Source of the DNA: Halobacillus aidingensis
GTDB taxonomy: Bacteria; Bacillota; Bacilli; Bacillales; Halobacillaceae
DNA length: 64,000 nt
Direction: 5' to 3'
Assembly (NCBI RefSeq): GCF_900104185.1
Contig: NZ_FNIZ01000006.1
Location: 131,112-195,111 of the forward strand
Part shown: one piece after another, positions 35,637 to 43,013 of the stretch
How the letters are laid out: each line of letters opens with the position of its first letter
Position numbering within the stretch: the first letter of the stretch is position 1
Position numbers and translations under genes: made by a program
Notes under the pieces: model-generated
Told to the model about the DNA's origin: nothing
Databases searched by the model: none
Seen by the model: only the letters and a program-made list of their open reading frames with translations

Positions 35637-35882
35637 CTAATATTGGACGTTTGGTTGAGGGTTGCTGACGGTAGGGTTAACGATCGGTGTATCATTAACA
35701 TCATTATCAATAATCGTATTCACATTGTTGGTCGCAATGAAAAAACCGACGGGAATTCCTGCAGCATTATTGTTCTTCCCTTGCCAGGACCAATCGGGTT
35801 GATTGTTCTGCCCTGTGGATATGATTCCATTTTCAGTAATGGAGTTGACAGCGATTTGATTGAAGACGACAGATACGGGCAT
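35637..35882 (-). CDS. Small GerPA/GerPF-like protein 4
   Basis: 81 residues, ATG 35882 with AAAAGGTGAGGTG. VVFNQIAVNSITENGIISTG followed by a W-x-Q-GKNNNAAG stretch and NTIIDNDVNDTPIV: the last part resembles the NTxDPDVNDQ end of GerPF-type proteins, the best evidence for the family among the four. It is co-directional with the genes on either side. Confidence 0.65.
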   Translation of the reverse strand: MPVSVVFNQIAVNSITENGIISTGQNNQPDWSWQGKNNNAAGIPVGFFIATNNVNTIIDNDVNDTPIVNPTVSNPQPNVQY

Positions 35883-35918
35883 TCCTATTCACCTCACCTT
35901 TTCTTCTGATATCCTATT

Positions 35919-36116
35919 CTAGAACATTTGGAATGTGTCTTTTTCGGACAAACCTACATCACCCCCATGCTTCCCGTAACATTCAAAGCAAAAATCAATC
36001 TCAAGAGTCGCTCCATCTGTAACCGTACACACTTCATACTCACGAAGCTCTTTTTTACACATCCAGCAAACGCTGTGAACTTCATTCATTTCCTGCATCG
36101 TCTCTTTCCAACCCAT
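35919..36116 (-). CDS. Small two-CxxC protein, possible zinc ribbon
   Basis: 65 residues, ATG 36116 with AAAGGTGGGA. CWMCKKEL near residue 17 and CFECYGKHGGD near 43 give two CxxC pairs spaced as in small zinc ribbons. No known family recognised. It is the first gene of a leftward run of three that ends in the GerP-like genes. Confidence 0.6.
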   Translation of the reverse strand: MGWKETMQEMNEVHSVCWMCKKELREYEVCTVTDGATLEIDFCFECYGKHGGDVGLSEKDTFQMF

Positions 36117-36335
36117 TCGTATCCCACCTTTGATTGTTTGGCTATAGCGTTATCTTACGCGGTACCCAGACACTTTCAAAATCAGCAAAATGCCCTTTGT
36201 CCCCTACCTTTGGTTGTTCTTTTTCTACTTTCTTCTGGTTATTTTTCGTTTTCGGAAGGGAATTCGACAATGGAAATCTAATTTTGATAAGAGTAGAAAA
36301 TTAAATGCAATGAGGATGAAAGGAAAGGGATCGAT

Positions 36336-37100
36336 ATGAATACACCTATACCTATCGCAGTACAGCTTTATACTTTACGAAATGAAACCGCCGCAGACTT
36401 TGCTGGAACGTTAAGGAAAGTAGCCGACTTAGGCTTTGATGCCGTCGAGTTTGCCGGTTTTGGTGACATGACAGCTCTCGAGGTCAAACGCTTATTAGAT
36501 GAACTTGGTTTAAAAGCCGCTTCCAGCCACGTCCCGCTGGATGAACTAAAAAACAATCTTCCGCAGGTCATCGAGGATCAAAAAACGATTGGAAGCCAAT
36601 ATGTCGTCTGTCCGTACATCGAGAATCGAAATGAAGCGGACTATGTGCAGTTAATTGAGGATTTGAAAAAAATCGGTGATGAATGCCGTCAGCATGGTCT
36701 TACTTTGTGCTATCATAATCATGACTTCGAATTGGAGCCGCTGCCGGATGGAAGAAAGCCACTGGACGCGATCCTTGAGGAAACCGATGAGAACCAGGTT
36801 CAGGCGGAATTCGATATCTACTGGCTTCAAAAAGCAGGCGATCAACCTTCTGCGTGGATCGACCGCTACCAGGGACGTACGCCATTGATTCATTTGAAGG
36901 ACATGACCCTTGATGAAGAACAATATTTCGCTGAGCTCGGGACAGGCGGCGTTGATTTAGATACGGTGTTTGTTCTTGGTGAGAAAGCCGGGGTGAAATA
37001 TTGGATCGTCGAGCAGGATGAAAGCAGACGCACACCTTTAGAAAGCTTGGAAATCAGTATGAATTACTTAAAAGAGAAATTCCCTCAATTGAATAAATAA
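36336..37100 (+). CDS. Sugar phosphate isomerase/epimerase family protein
   Basis: 254 residues. The xylose-isomerase-like TIM barrel shows IAVQLYTLRNE at the start, VEFAGFG near residue 39, LCYHNHDFE near 128, QAEFDIYWLQKAG near 158 with the metal-binding Asp, and HLKDM near 187. AAAGGAAAGG precedes ATG 36336. It is a single gene with a terminator; the substrate is unknown. It is not closely similar to the isomerase at 25207. Confidence 0.85.
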   Translation: MNTPIPIAVQLYTLRNETAADFAGTLRKVADLGFDAVEFAGFGDMTALEVKRLLDELGLKAASSHVPLDELKNNLPQVIEDQKTIGSQYVVCPYIENRNEADYVQLIEDLKKIGDECRQHGLTLCYHNHDFELEPLPDGRKPLDAILEETDENQVQAEFDIYWLQKAGDQPSAWIDRYQGRTPLIHLKDMTLDEEQYFAELGTGGVDLDTVFVLGEKAGVKYWIVEQDESRRTPLESLEISMNYLKEKFPQLNK

Positions 37101-37104
37101 ACGG

Positions 37105-37130
37105 AAGAGCGTGATTTCTTCACGCTCCTT
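37105..37130 (+). terminator. Intrinsic terminator after the isomerase gene
   Basis: AAGAGCGTGA / TCACGCTCCTT with loop TTTCT, followed by CTTT, 5 bp past the stop. Confidence 0.75.
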
Positions 37131-37150
37131 CTTTATGTAAGGAGAAACAA

Positions 37151-37684
37151 ATGGACAAAGCATTCGTATCATGGATTTATGATTTTTCTGAAGCCGAATG
37201 GGTGGATGCACCTATGATCTTCTTTTCATCATGGGGTTACAAAGCGATAATCGGGTTATTCTTTTTACTGGCTTTGTTGAAAGCGACTCGCAAACTCGGA
37301 CTCGCAGCGATCGCAGCCTCACTAGCAGGCTTAGTCATAAGCAGAACCATTCGCTGGATTGCGCCGCGGGAAAGACCTTTCGCAGCCCTTGAAGAAGTCA
37401 CACCATTAATTGAAAAAGAAGCGAGTGCATCCTTCCCCAGCGAACAAGCATTGTTTGTCGGAATCTTTATCGCTTTGCTGTGGATAATCAGAAGCAGACT
37501 GAGGTGGGCTGGGTTACTTACTGGATTGGTTATTCTTGTATCAAGAGTATACCTTGGTCACCATTATGTTTCAGATGTACTGATTGGAGCTATTTTGGGT
37601 GGTTTTCTTTACGTTACCATCTCTAAAATATTCAGCATCAAGCAGAGTTTCCCGGTAGAAAAAGAGAAAAGCCTGATCTCGTAA
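37151..37684 (+). CDS. PAP2-family membrane phosphatase with altered motif 2
   Basis: 177 residues, five to six membrane segments. The order of PAP2 motifs is kept: PRERPF near residue 72 (motif 1), SFPSEQALF at 95-102 where SFPSGH or SFPSDH is expected (motif 2), and SRVYLGHHYVSD at 131-142 (motif 3 with catalytic His138 and Asp142). The overall layout matches BcrC-type undecaprenyl pyrophosphatases. The motif-2 histidine, the usual general acid, is replaced by Gln99, so activity may be lost or changed. An AAGGAG lies upstream of ATG 37151. Confidence 0.8.
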   Translation: MDKAFVSWIYDFSEAEWVDAPMIFFSSWGYKAIIGLFFLLALLKATRKLGLAAIAASLAGLVISRTIRWIAPRERPFAALEEVTPLIEKEASASFPSEQALFVGIFIALLWIIRSRLRWAGLLTGLVILVSRVYLGHHYVSDVLIGAILGGFLYVTISKIFSIKQSFPVEKEKSLIS

Positions 37685-37703
37685 AAGAGTCAGGCTTTTT
37701 TTA
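37669..37703. terminator. Terminator shared by the PAP2 gene and sinR
   Basis: Arms AAGCCTGATCTC and GAGTCAGGCTT overlap the last codons of the PAP2 gene, with a run of seven T after them; A-run on the other side lets it serve the converging sinR. Confidence 0.75.
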
Positions 37704-38030
37704 TTTATTCTGGTGGATTCTCCATTTATTAAACTCCAAATATTCACGGAATTGTTCTTTAGAGATCCCTGAATTCATCGCTTCCTGAACCAAATTCATC
37801 CAATCTTTGTCCAGCGTTTCATCTTGAGGTTCGTTTTCTCCGTGGAGTAAAAAGTTGATGGAAACGTCTAGTTCCTGGGATATTTTAGTCAAGAACTGAA
37901 TGGAAGGATTGGTCTGGATATTCCGCTCAATCGAACTCAAGTAAGATTTTGCGACTCCCGCCCTTTCGGCTAATTCAGATAGCGACATATGTCGGTCTTT
38001 ACGAATTTTTTGAATGCGTTCACCGATCAT
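37701..38030 (-). CDS. sinR: SinR-type master regulator
   Basis: 109 residues from ATG 38030 (AAGGTGAGATC upstream). The N-terminal XRE helix-turn-helix (MIGERIQKIRKDRHMSLSEL, then AGVAKSYLSSIERNIQTNPS) is nearly the same as B. subtilis SinR, and the C-terminal multimerisation helices (DWMNLVQEAMNSGISKEQF, EYLEFNKWR) match as well. SinR represses biofilm matrix genes and acts in the sporulation/motility switch. No sinI precedes it within 500 bp. Related XRE proteins such as SlrR are larger, so SinR is the best call. Confidence 0.9.
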   Translation of the reverse strand: MIGERIQKIRKDRHMSLSELAERAGVAKSYLSSIERNIQTNPSIQFLTKISQELDVSINFLLHGENEPQDETLDKDWMNLVQEAMNSGISKEQFREYLEFNKWRIHQNK

Positions 38031-38242
38031 GATCTCACCTTCTTTCCTGTTGATATGAGTATAGCACAGATTGAACAACCGTTCTATTTAAAGCACGAAA
38101 AATCAATACGGAGTCCTATGTATGCTTTCATTTCCCCTATATGTATACTTCCTATTCCCTATCTTTTATTATCGTACAATCATACAAATTATTTAGTGAA
38201 AGTTTTACTTTAACGAACGTTTTTTTGCTTTTGTTCAAGTAT

Positions 38243-38333
38243 ATATCAGGATTGTGTAAGACTTGATCTCTACATAACCGCGGTTCGTTTTCATGTTGAG
38301 CATCAAGGGTGGTGGGGAAGCTGGGAGAGCGAA
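38243..38333. repeat. Truncated remnant of the composite inverted-end repeat
   Basis: ATCAGGATTGTGTAAGACT, then GGTTCGTTTTCATGTTGAGC and ATCAAGGGTGG.GGGGAAGCT, follow the end of the copy at 55693-55890 (opposite strand) in the same order. Everything after the first hairpin arm is missing. Confidence 0.65.
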
Positions 38334-38367
38334 TAAAAACCTTGATAGAACAATACAAATTCCCCAT

Positions 38368-38472
38368 ATCAGTAGGTTTTAAGCTTTTATCGGTAGGTTA
38401 AGTATTTTTATCAGTGGCTTTCGTACTTTTATCGGTGACTTTCATACTTTTATCAGTGACTTCAATGATTTT
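38368..38472. repeat. Five-unit 21-bp tandem array
   Basis: Units begin at 38368, 38389, 38410, 38431 and 38452, an exact 21-bp step. The unit is ATCRGTRRSTT, a variable middle, then TTTT. It lies upstream of the CBS gene in a stretch (38031-38592) that otherwise holds only the repeat remnant. Confidence 0.8.
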
Positions 38473-38592
38473 AGCATACAGTGTATTCCTCCGACTCAAA
38501 ATTGAATGGAAGTAAAAATGAATCACTTTCGTCTAGGATTCACACACTAACTGTAAAAATGAGTGAGAATCCTTAGGAAAAAGGTGAACAAG

Positions 38593-39315
38593 ATGAATGA
38601 CATTGTGGAACAGTTTGAAATTACATTCAACCAGATCCATCAACATTTGAAAGAACTGAATGGCTTCCCGAAAAATGATAATTTCGTGGAGCTTCTTCAG
38701 CGTTCCAAACTGAAGCATAGCGTCATCCGTATCCACTTTGACCAGTTGAAGCAGTACGCAAAACTCCGAAATGCGATCGTTCACGAACGGATCAGTGGGG
38801 ATTACTTTATCGCCACCCCTCATGAGGATGTCGTAAACGCATTGAAACGAATTAAACGAACGCTTGACCAACCGCCTGAAGCCCTGGAATTCGCCACTCG
38901 TCCCGTCCTTTTTTTCAAAGAAGATACAGCGCTTAGTCACGTGATGGAGGCGTTCGACCAGCACGGGATCTCTCAGTTCCCTATCTACACAAAAGAACGG
39001 GCTTTTTCAGGGTTACTAACCAATGACGGCATCGTCCGTTGGTTGTCTCAAAATCATAAAAATGAAAGAATCGTCCTTGAGAACATTTGCGCTTCAGACG
39101 TCCTCCCCGTTGAAAAGGATCGTAGTGTAGAATTTTTAAAAGCGGGTGCTACTGTATTTGACCTGGAAGAACGGTTTGAGAGAAGTTTAAATGAAAACCG
39201 GAAACTGAAGGCTGTTATTTTGACCGAAACGGGAAACCCTGATGACATGCCGATGGGAATTGTAACTACATGGGATCTAATTAAAGTTGACCGACGTGAA
39301 AGTGAGGAAGATTGA
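38593..39315 (+). CDS. CBS-domain protein with a HEPN-like N-terminal part
   Basis: 240 residues from ATG 38593 (AAAGGTGAACAAG upstream; the ATG-less extension to 38563 is not used). Residues 1-85 are helical and end in KLRNAIVHERISGDYF, typical of HEPN-like helices (RxxxH variant R-N-A-I-V-H). Two CBS repeats follow: FATRPVLFFKEDTALSHVME at ~103 with ISQFPIYTKERAFSGLLTND, and ENICASDVLPVEKDRSVEFL with MPMGIVTTWDLIK at the end. CBS pairs usually sense adenine nucleotides. Function unknown. Confidence 0.8.
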   Translation: MNDIVEQFEITFNQIHQHLKELNGFPKNDNFVELLQRSKLKHSVIRIHFDQLKQYAKLRNAIVHERISGDYFIATPHEDVVNALKRIKRTLDQPPEALEFATRPVLFFKEDTALSHVMEAFDQHGISQFPIYTKERAFSGLLTNDGIVRWLSQNHKNERIVLENICASDVLPVEKDRSVEFLKAGATVFDLEERFERSLNENRKLKAVILTETGNPDDMPMGIVTTWDLIKVDRRESEED

Positions 39316-39407
39316 GTTTTTTCGAAGATATATAGCTAAAATTATTGAACGTTCATCCTTAAGAGGATATGATAAAACCATCCTAGTTTAGGAAGAGGGA
39401 TGTAAGC

Positions 39408-39779
39408 ATGAATGAACGCAGACATGAACCCTTTCGGTATCCATTCCAAACACCTCTCCCGGGTTTTTACAACAAAAAGTTCAGCAGCCATTTGTCAGGT
39501 CCTATGGAAGTGAAAGACATCAGTATGAACGGATTACGTTTTTCCTGTGATTCTCAACCTGGATTGTCTATGAAAGATGAGTTGTTCCTCACCTTCATTT
39601 ATGAAAATAAGACATTTACAGCTGAAGGGCGACTCATTTGGATGAAAATGGAAGAGCAGTATATGACGTGTGGTGTACACGTGTTTGAATATCCAGATCA
39701 ACTAAAAGAGATCATTGCAAAGCTTGGGGATTCACTTAAGAATGTTCAGAATGATTCAATGGAAACGAAGTCTCCGTAA
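39408..39779 (+). CDS. PilZ-domain protein
   Basis: 123 residues, mostly one PilZ domain. The c-di-GMP-binding signature is visible: RRHEPFR at residues 4-10 (RxxxR) and DISMNGLRF near 38 (DxSxxG). Such proteins couple cyclic di-GMP to motility or surface behaviour. There is no second domain, so it should act through a partner. AGAGGGATG precedes ATG 39408, and a terminator overlaps the stop codon. Confidence 0.88.
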   Translation: MNERRHEPFRYPFQTPLPGFYNKKFSSHLSGPMEVKDISMNGLRFSCDSQPGLSMKDELFLTFIYENKTFTAEGRLIWMKMEEQYMTCGVHVFEYPDQLKEIIAKLGDSLKNVQNDSMETKSP

Positions 39780-39794
39780 TGGAGGCTTTTTTAT
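39769..39794 (+). terminator. Intrinsic terminator of the PilZ gene
   Basis: AGTCTCC / GGAGGCT (one G-U) with loop GTAAT and six T, overlapping the stop codon. Confidence 0.7.
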
Positions 39795-39817
39795 TTTGGG
39801 ATGGCCATTGTTTTGGA

Positions 39818-39853
39818 TGCCAGGCACAGTTTTATGAATATTGGTGCCTGGCA
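39818..39853. repeat. Palindrome TGCCAGGCAC family
   Basis: TGCCAGGCAC and GTGCCTGGCA, perfect 10-bp arms 16 bases apart. It shares the CCAGG core with the neighbouring GTACCAGG palindrome 30 bp away. Confidence 0.7.
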
Positions 39854-39882
39854 CCCATTGAATTGTTGATATGTAAAAAAAT

Positions 39883-39923
39883 GGTGTACCAGGTCATCCA
39901 ATATTTGGATGACCTGGTACACC
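39883..39923 (-). repeat. GTACCAGGTCATCC palindrome, copy 3, likely terminator of the RND operon
   Basis: Arms GGTGTACCAGGTCATCCA and complement, 17-18 bp, loop ATATT. On the minus strand it is followed by CATTTTTTTACA, a U-run of seven, and lies 12 bp past the stop codon of the RND gene, so here the repeat works as an intrinsic terminator. Confidence 0.8.
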
Positions 39924-39935
39924 AAAAAATGTAAG

Positions 39936-42900
39936 TTATTCTTTTTGGGCTCTTTTTCGGAAGAAGCCGGTGATTTTGTTGGATAGGTCGTCAAAGTATG
40001 TGTAAACGACAGGGATGAGTACAAGCGTGAAAAAGCTCGATACGGTCAAGCCGAAAATGATGGTGACCGCTAGAGGTTGTTGTGCTTCAGCGCCTCGTCC
40101 AATTCCGATCGCTAATGGGACCATACCGAGCACTGTCGTCAAGGTCGTCATCAGGATAGGACGAAGGCGGTTAGGTCCCGCCTCTAATATGGCTTCATAA
40201 CGATCGTACGACTTCCGTCTCAGGATGTTGATGTAATCGACAAGCACGATGGCGTTGTTGACGACAATCCCTGCCAGCATAATGATTCCGACAAAGGCCG
40301 GCAAGCTGAATGGAAGGCCGGTCACAAATAAACCGCCTGAAATTCCGATAATGGTTGCCGGTAAAGAAAACATGATGATAAATGGGAACAAGAAGTTCTC
40401 AAATTGAATCGCCATGACGGCATAGACAAGGAAAATCGAAAAAATCAAGGCAAGAGACAAGTCGCCAAAAGCTTCCTGCATATCCTGCGCCTGTCCTCCT
40501 ATGGTGTAGGAGTAGCCGTCAGGAAAATTCAGACGCTCCAACTCTGTCCGCACTTCTTCTGTTGCCGTCCCTAGATCAATATTAGAAATCTCCGCTTCCA
40601 CATTCACTTGCGGCTGTTGGTTTTGACGGAGCAGAGACACAGGTCCCTGAACTTGTTTCAACTCCGCAATGGTGGCGAGTGGAATGAGTGACCCATTCGG
40701 TGCTTGGACCGACATCCCTTCTAAATCTGCAATCGTCTGGCGCTCATCTTCCGGAAGGATAAAACGCACATCGATTTCATCTGTTCCATTTCGATATCGC
40801 GTCGCTACCTGACCATTGAAACCGAGCTGTACCTGGCTGATCACTTGTTGCTCAGTCAGGCCGTATTGGGCCGCTTTATCCTGGTCCACTTCAATCTGCA
40901 TTTCAGGGCGTCCTTCATCCGTCGATGACGTAGCATTTTGCACCCCGTCAATTTCATTCATCAAATAAGCGACTTGGCCAGCAAGCTCGTCCAATACTTC
41001 ATATTCTCCACCATTGATTTGCACTTGCAATGGTGCACCAGTTCCGAGACCAGCATCTAATTCACTCACTTCTATTTCAGCACCTGGAATGTTGGAGAGG
41101 GATTCACTCATTTCCTCCATGACGGTTTGGGTCGTTTTTTCCCGCTGTGAAGGTTCGACAAGCTGAATCGTATAGGAAGCAAAGTCAGACGAGCCGTTCC
41201 CTATGCTTCCCATCGAACCTCCGCCAATAGAAAGGTAGCTGACATCTATGATTTCACTATAGTTCTCAATCTCTGTGTCAATTTCTTCTGTGAGAGCTTC
41301 CGTTTCCTCAAGAGATGTCCCTTCAGGCATGTTCACTCGCACTTCCACCTGCCCTTGATCGGAAGGGGGAATGAATTCTGTTCCAATCAATGGAATGAGG
41401 GCTACACTCCCTGCGATAAGAGCAAATGTAATCGCAATGGTCGTTTTTCTGAATTTCAATACCCACCTTAAAATCGAGCGGTAGCCATCATTCACTTTTT
41501 CTAAAAAGCGGTTAAACCAGTACCGGCGTCCTTCTTCTTTCAAAGATTTTGTTAACAGTTTCGAAGACAGCATGGGAATCAAAGTCACAGAAACCGCTAA
41601 GGAAGCAATGAGCGCAAACATGATCGTCAACGCAAGCGGTGTGAACAATTCAGATGCAATGCCTTCTACGAAGATAATCGGTAAAAAGACGACGAGTGTC
41701 GTTGTCGCTGAGGCCACAACAGCGGGGGCAAGTTCTGACGCCCCTTGTTTAGCCGTTTCGACCATCGAATATCCTCGCTGACGGTAGCTGACGATGTTTT
41801 CTAAAATGACGATAGAACTGTCCACCATCATTCCAATCCCGAGGGCGAGTCCCCCCATCGTCAGCACGTTCAATGTTTCACCGGTGAAGTACATTAAAGT
41901 AAATGTCGATATGATTGCAATCGGTATCGACAACCCGATGACGAGCGTCGCGCGTACACTTTTCAAAAACAACAGCAGAATCAGGACGGAAAAAATACCG
42001 CCGAGGATGATGTTCAATACAACGCTGTTGATCGATATTTTAATAAATTCTGATGTATCTAAAACAATGCTTGTGCCAACACCTTCGGGAAGATCTGCTT
42101 CCAGCTCATCCATCGCTTCCCTCACGTTATCGGCGGTTTCAACGGTGTTCGCATCCGTTTTCTTCAAAATGGAGAGCACGACAGAAGACGAACCGTTGAC
42201 CTTGCTGATGGTGTTGGAATTGGTAAGTGTATCGTTCACTTCAGCAATTTGATCAAGCGTCACTTGTGCCCCTGAAGGAGATTGAATCCTTGTGTTTCTC
42301 ACATCTTCCACAGAGGTGAATTCTCCATCAATCCGAATTTGCAGATCCTTCTGCCCTTTCTCGATGGTTCCTGCTGAGGCTGATTGATTGGCTGCATTCA
42401 GCGCCTGAATCAACGTTTGGGAATCCAAGCCGTATGTAGCCATTTGGGCGCGATCGACGAGAACTTGCACTTCTTTTGTCTGTCCGCCTTCAATGCTGAC
42501 CGAAGCGACCCCTTCCTGCCGTTCAAGAAAAGGAACCAGCCGGTTTTCTGCTACTTTTTGTAGCTCATCCGGCGTATCTCCTGAAAGGCCGACCGTCATG
42601 ATTGGAAGCTGTTGCGGATCAAAACGGAGCACACTTGGATCTGACGCCCCTTCTGGTAAAAGCCCTGTCACCTGATCAACGTTTTCCCTGACTTGTAAGA
42701 GCGTGCTGTCAAGATTCACCCCTGTATTGAACTGCATAAGAACGAGCGAGGCCCCAGCCTGTGATTGAGACTGGAGCACCTCGAGTCCTTCAATACTACT
42801 GACGGAAGACTCCACTGGCCTGCTGACGAGTTTTTCGACCTCCTGTGGTGCTGCTCCTTCATAGGAAGTCGATACCACTGCGATCGGCAAGTCAATTTCC

Positions 42901-43013
42901 GGATATAAATCAATGGTCAAACTTCTTAGAGATACAAATCCCAGACCAAGTATCGCAGCAACGATCATGATGACTCCGACTGGTCTTTTGACGGAAAGGT
43001 TTACAAGCTTCAT
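39936..43013 (-). CDS. RND-family efflux transporter (SwrC/AcrB-like)
   Basis: 1025 residues, normal for the family. Twelve membrane segments in two halves flank two large extracellular domains. MKLVNLSVKRPVGVIMIVAA opens the first segment; DLYPEIDLPIAVVSTSYEGA near 35 is the porter-domain start; GGLALGIGMMVDSSIVILEN near 385 holds the TM4 aspartate used in proton transfer. The nearest relative is probably B. subtilis SwrC, linked to surfactin export and swarming. The start overlaps the end of the adaptor gene, and the pair is one operon. Confidence 0.92.
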   Translation of the reverse strand: MKLVNLSVKRPVGVIMIVAAILGLGFVSLRSLTIDLYPEIDLPIAVVSTSYEGAAPQEVEKLVSRPVESSVSSIEGLEVLQSQSQAGASLVLMQFNTGVNLDSTLLQVRENVDQVTGLLPEGASDPSVLRFDPQQLPIMTVGLSGDTPDELQKVAENRLVPFLERQEGVASVSIEGGQTKEVQVLVDRAQMATYGLDSQTLIQALNAANQSASAGTIEKGQKDLQIRIDGEFTSVEDVRNTRIQSPSGAQVTLDQIAEVNDTLTNSNTISKVNGSSSVVLSILKKTDANTVETADNVREAMDELEADLPEGVGTSIVLDTSEFIKISINSVVLNIILGGIFSVLILLLFLKSVRATLVIGLSIPIAIISTFTLMYFTGETLNVLTMGGLALGIGMMVDSSIVILENIVSYRQRGYSMVETAKQGASELAPAVVASATTTLVVFLPIIFVEGIASELFTPLALTIMFALIASLAVSVTLIPMLSSKLLTKSLKEEGRRYWFNRFLEKVNDGYRSILRWVLKFRKTTIAITFALIAGSVALIPLIGTEFIPPSDQGQVEVRVNMPEGTSLEETEALTEEIDTEIENYSEIIDVSYLSIGGGSMGSIGNGSSDFASYTIQLVEPSQREKTTQTVMEEMSESLSNIPGAEIEVSELDAGLGTGAPLQVQINGGEYEVLDELAGQVAYLMNEIDGVQNATSSTDEGRPEMQIEVDQDKAAQYGLTEQQVISQVQLGFNGQVATRYRNGTDEIDVRFILPEDERQTIADLEGMSVQAPNGSLIPLATIAELKQVQGPVSLLRQNQQPQVNVEAEISNIDLGTATEEVRTELERLNFPDGYSYTIGGQAQDMQEAFGDLSLALIFSIFLVYAVMAIQFENFLFPFIIMFSLPATIIGISGGLFVTGLPFSLPAFVGIIMLAGIVVNNAIVLVDYINILRRKSYDRYEAILEAGPNRLRPILMTTLTTVLGMVPLAIGIGRGAEAQQPLAVTIIFGLTVSSFFTLVLIPVVYTYFDDLSNKITGFFRKRAQKE

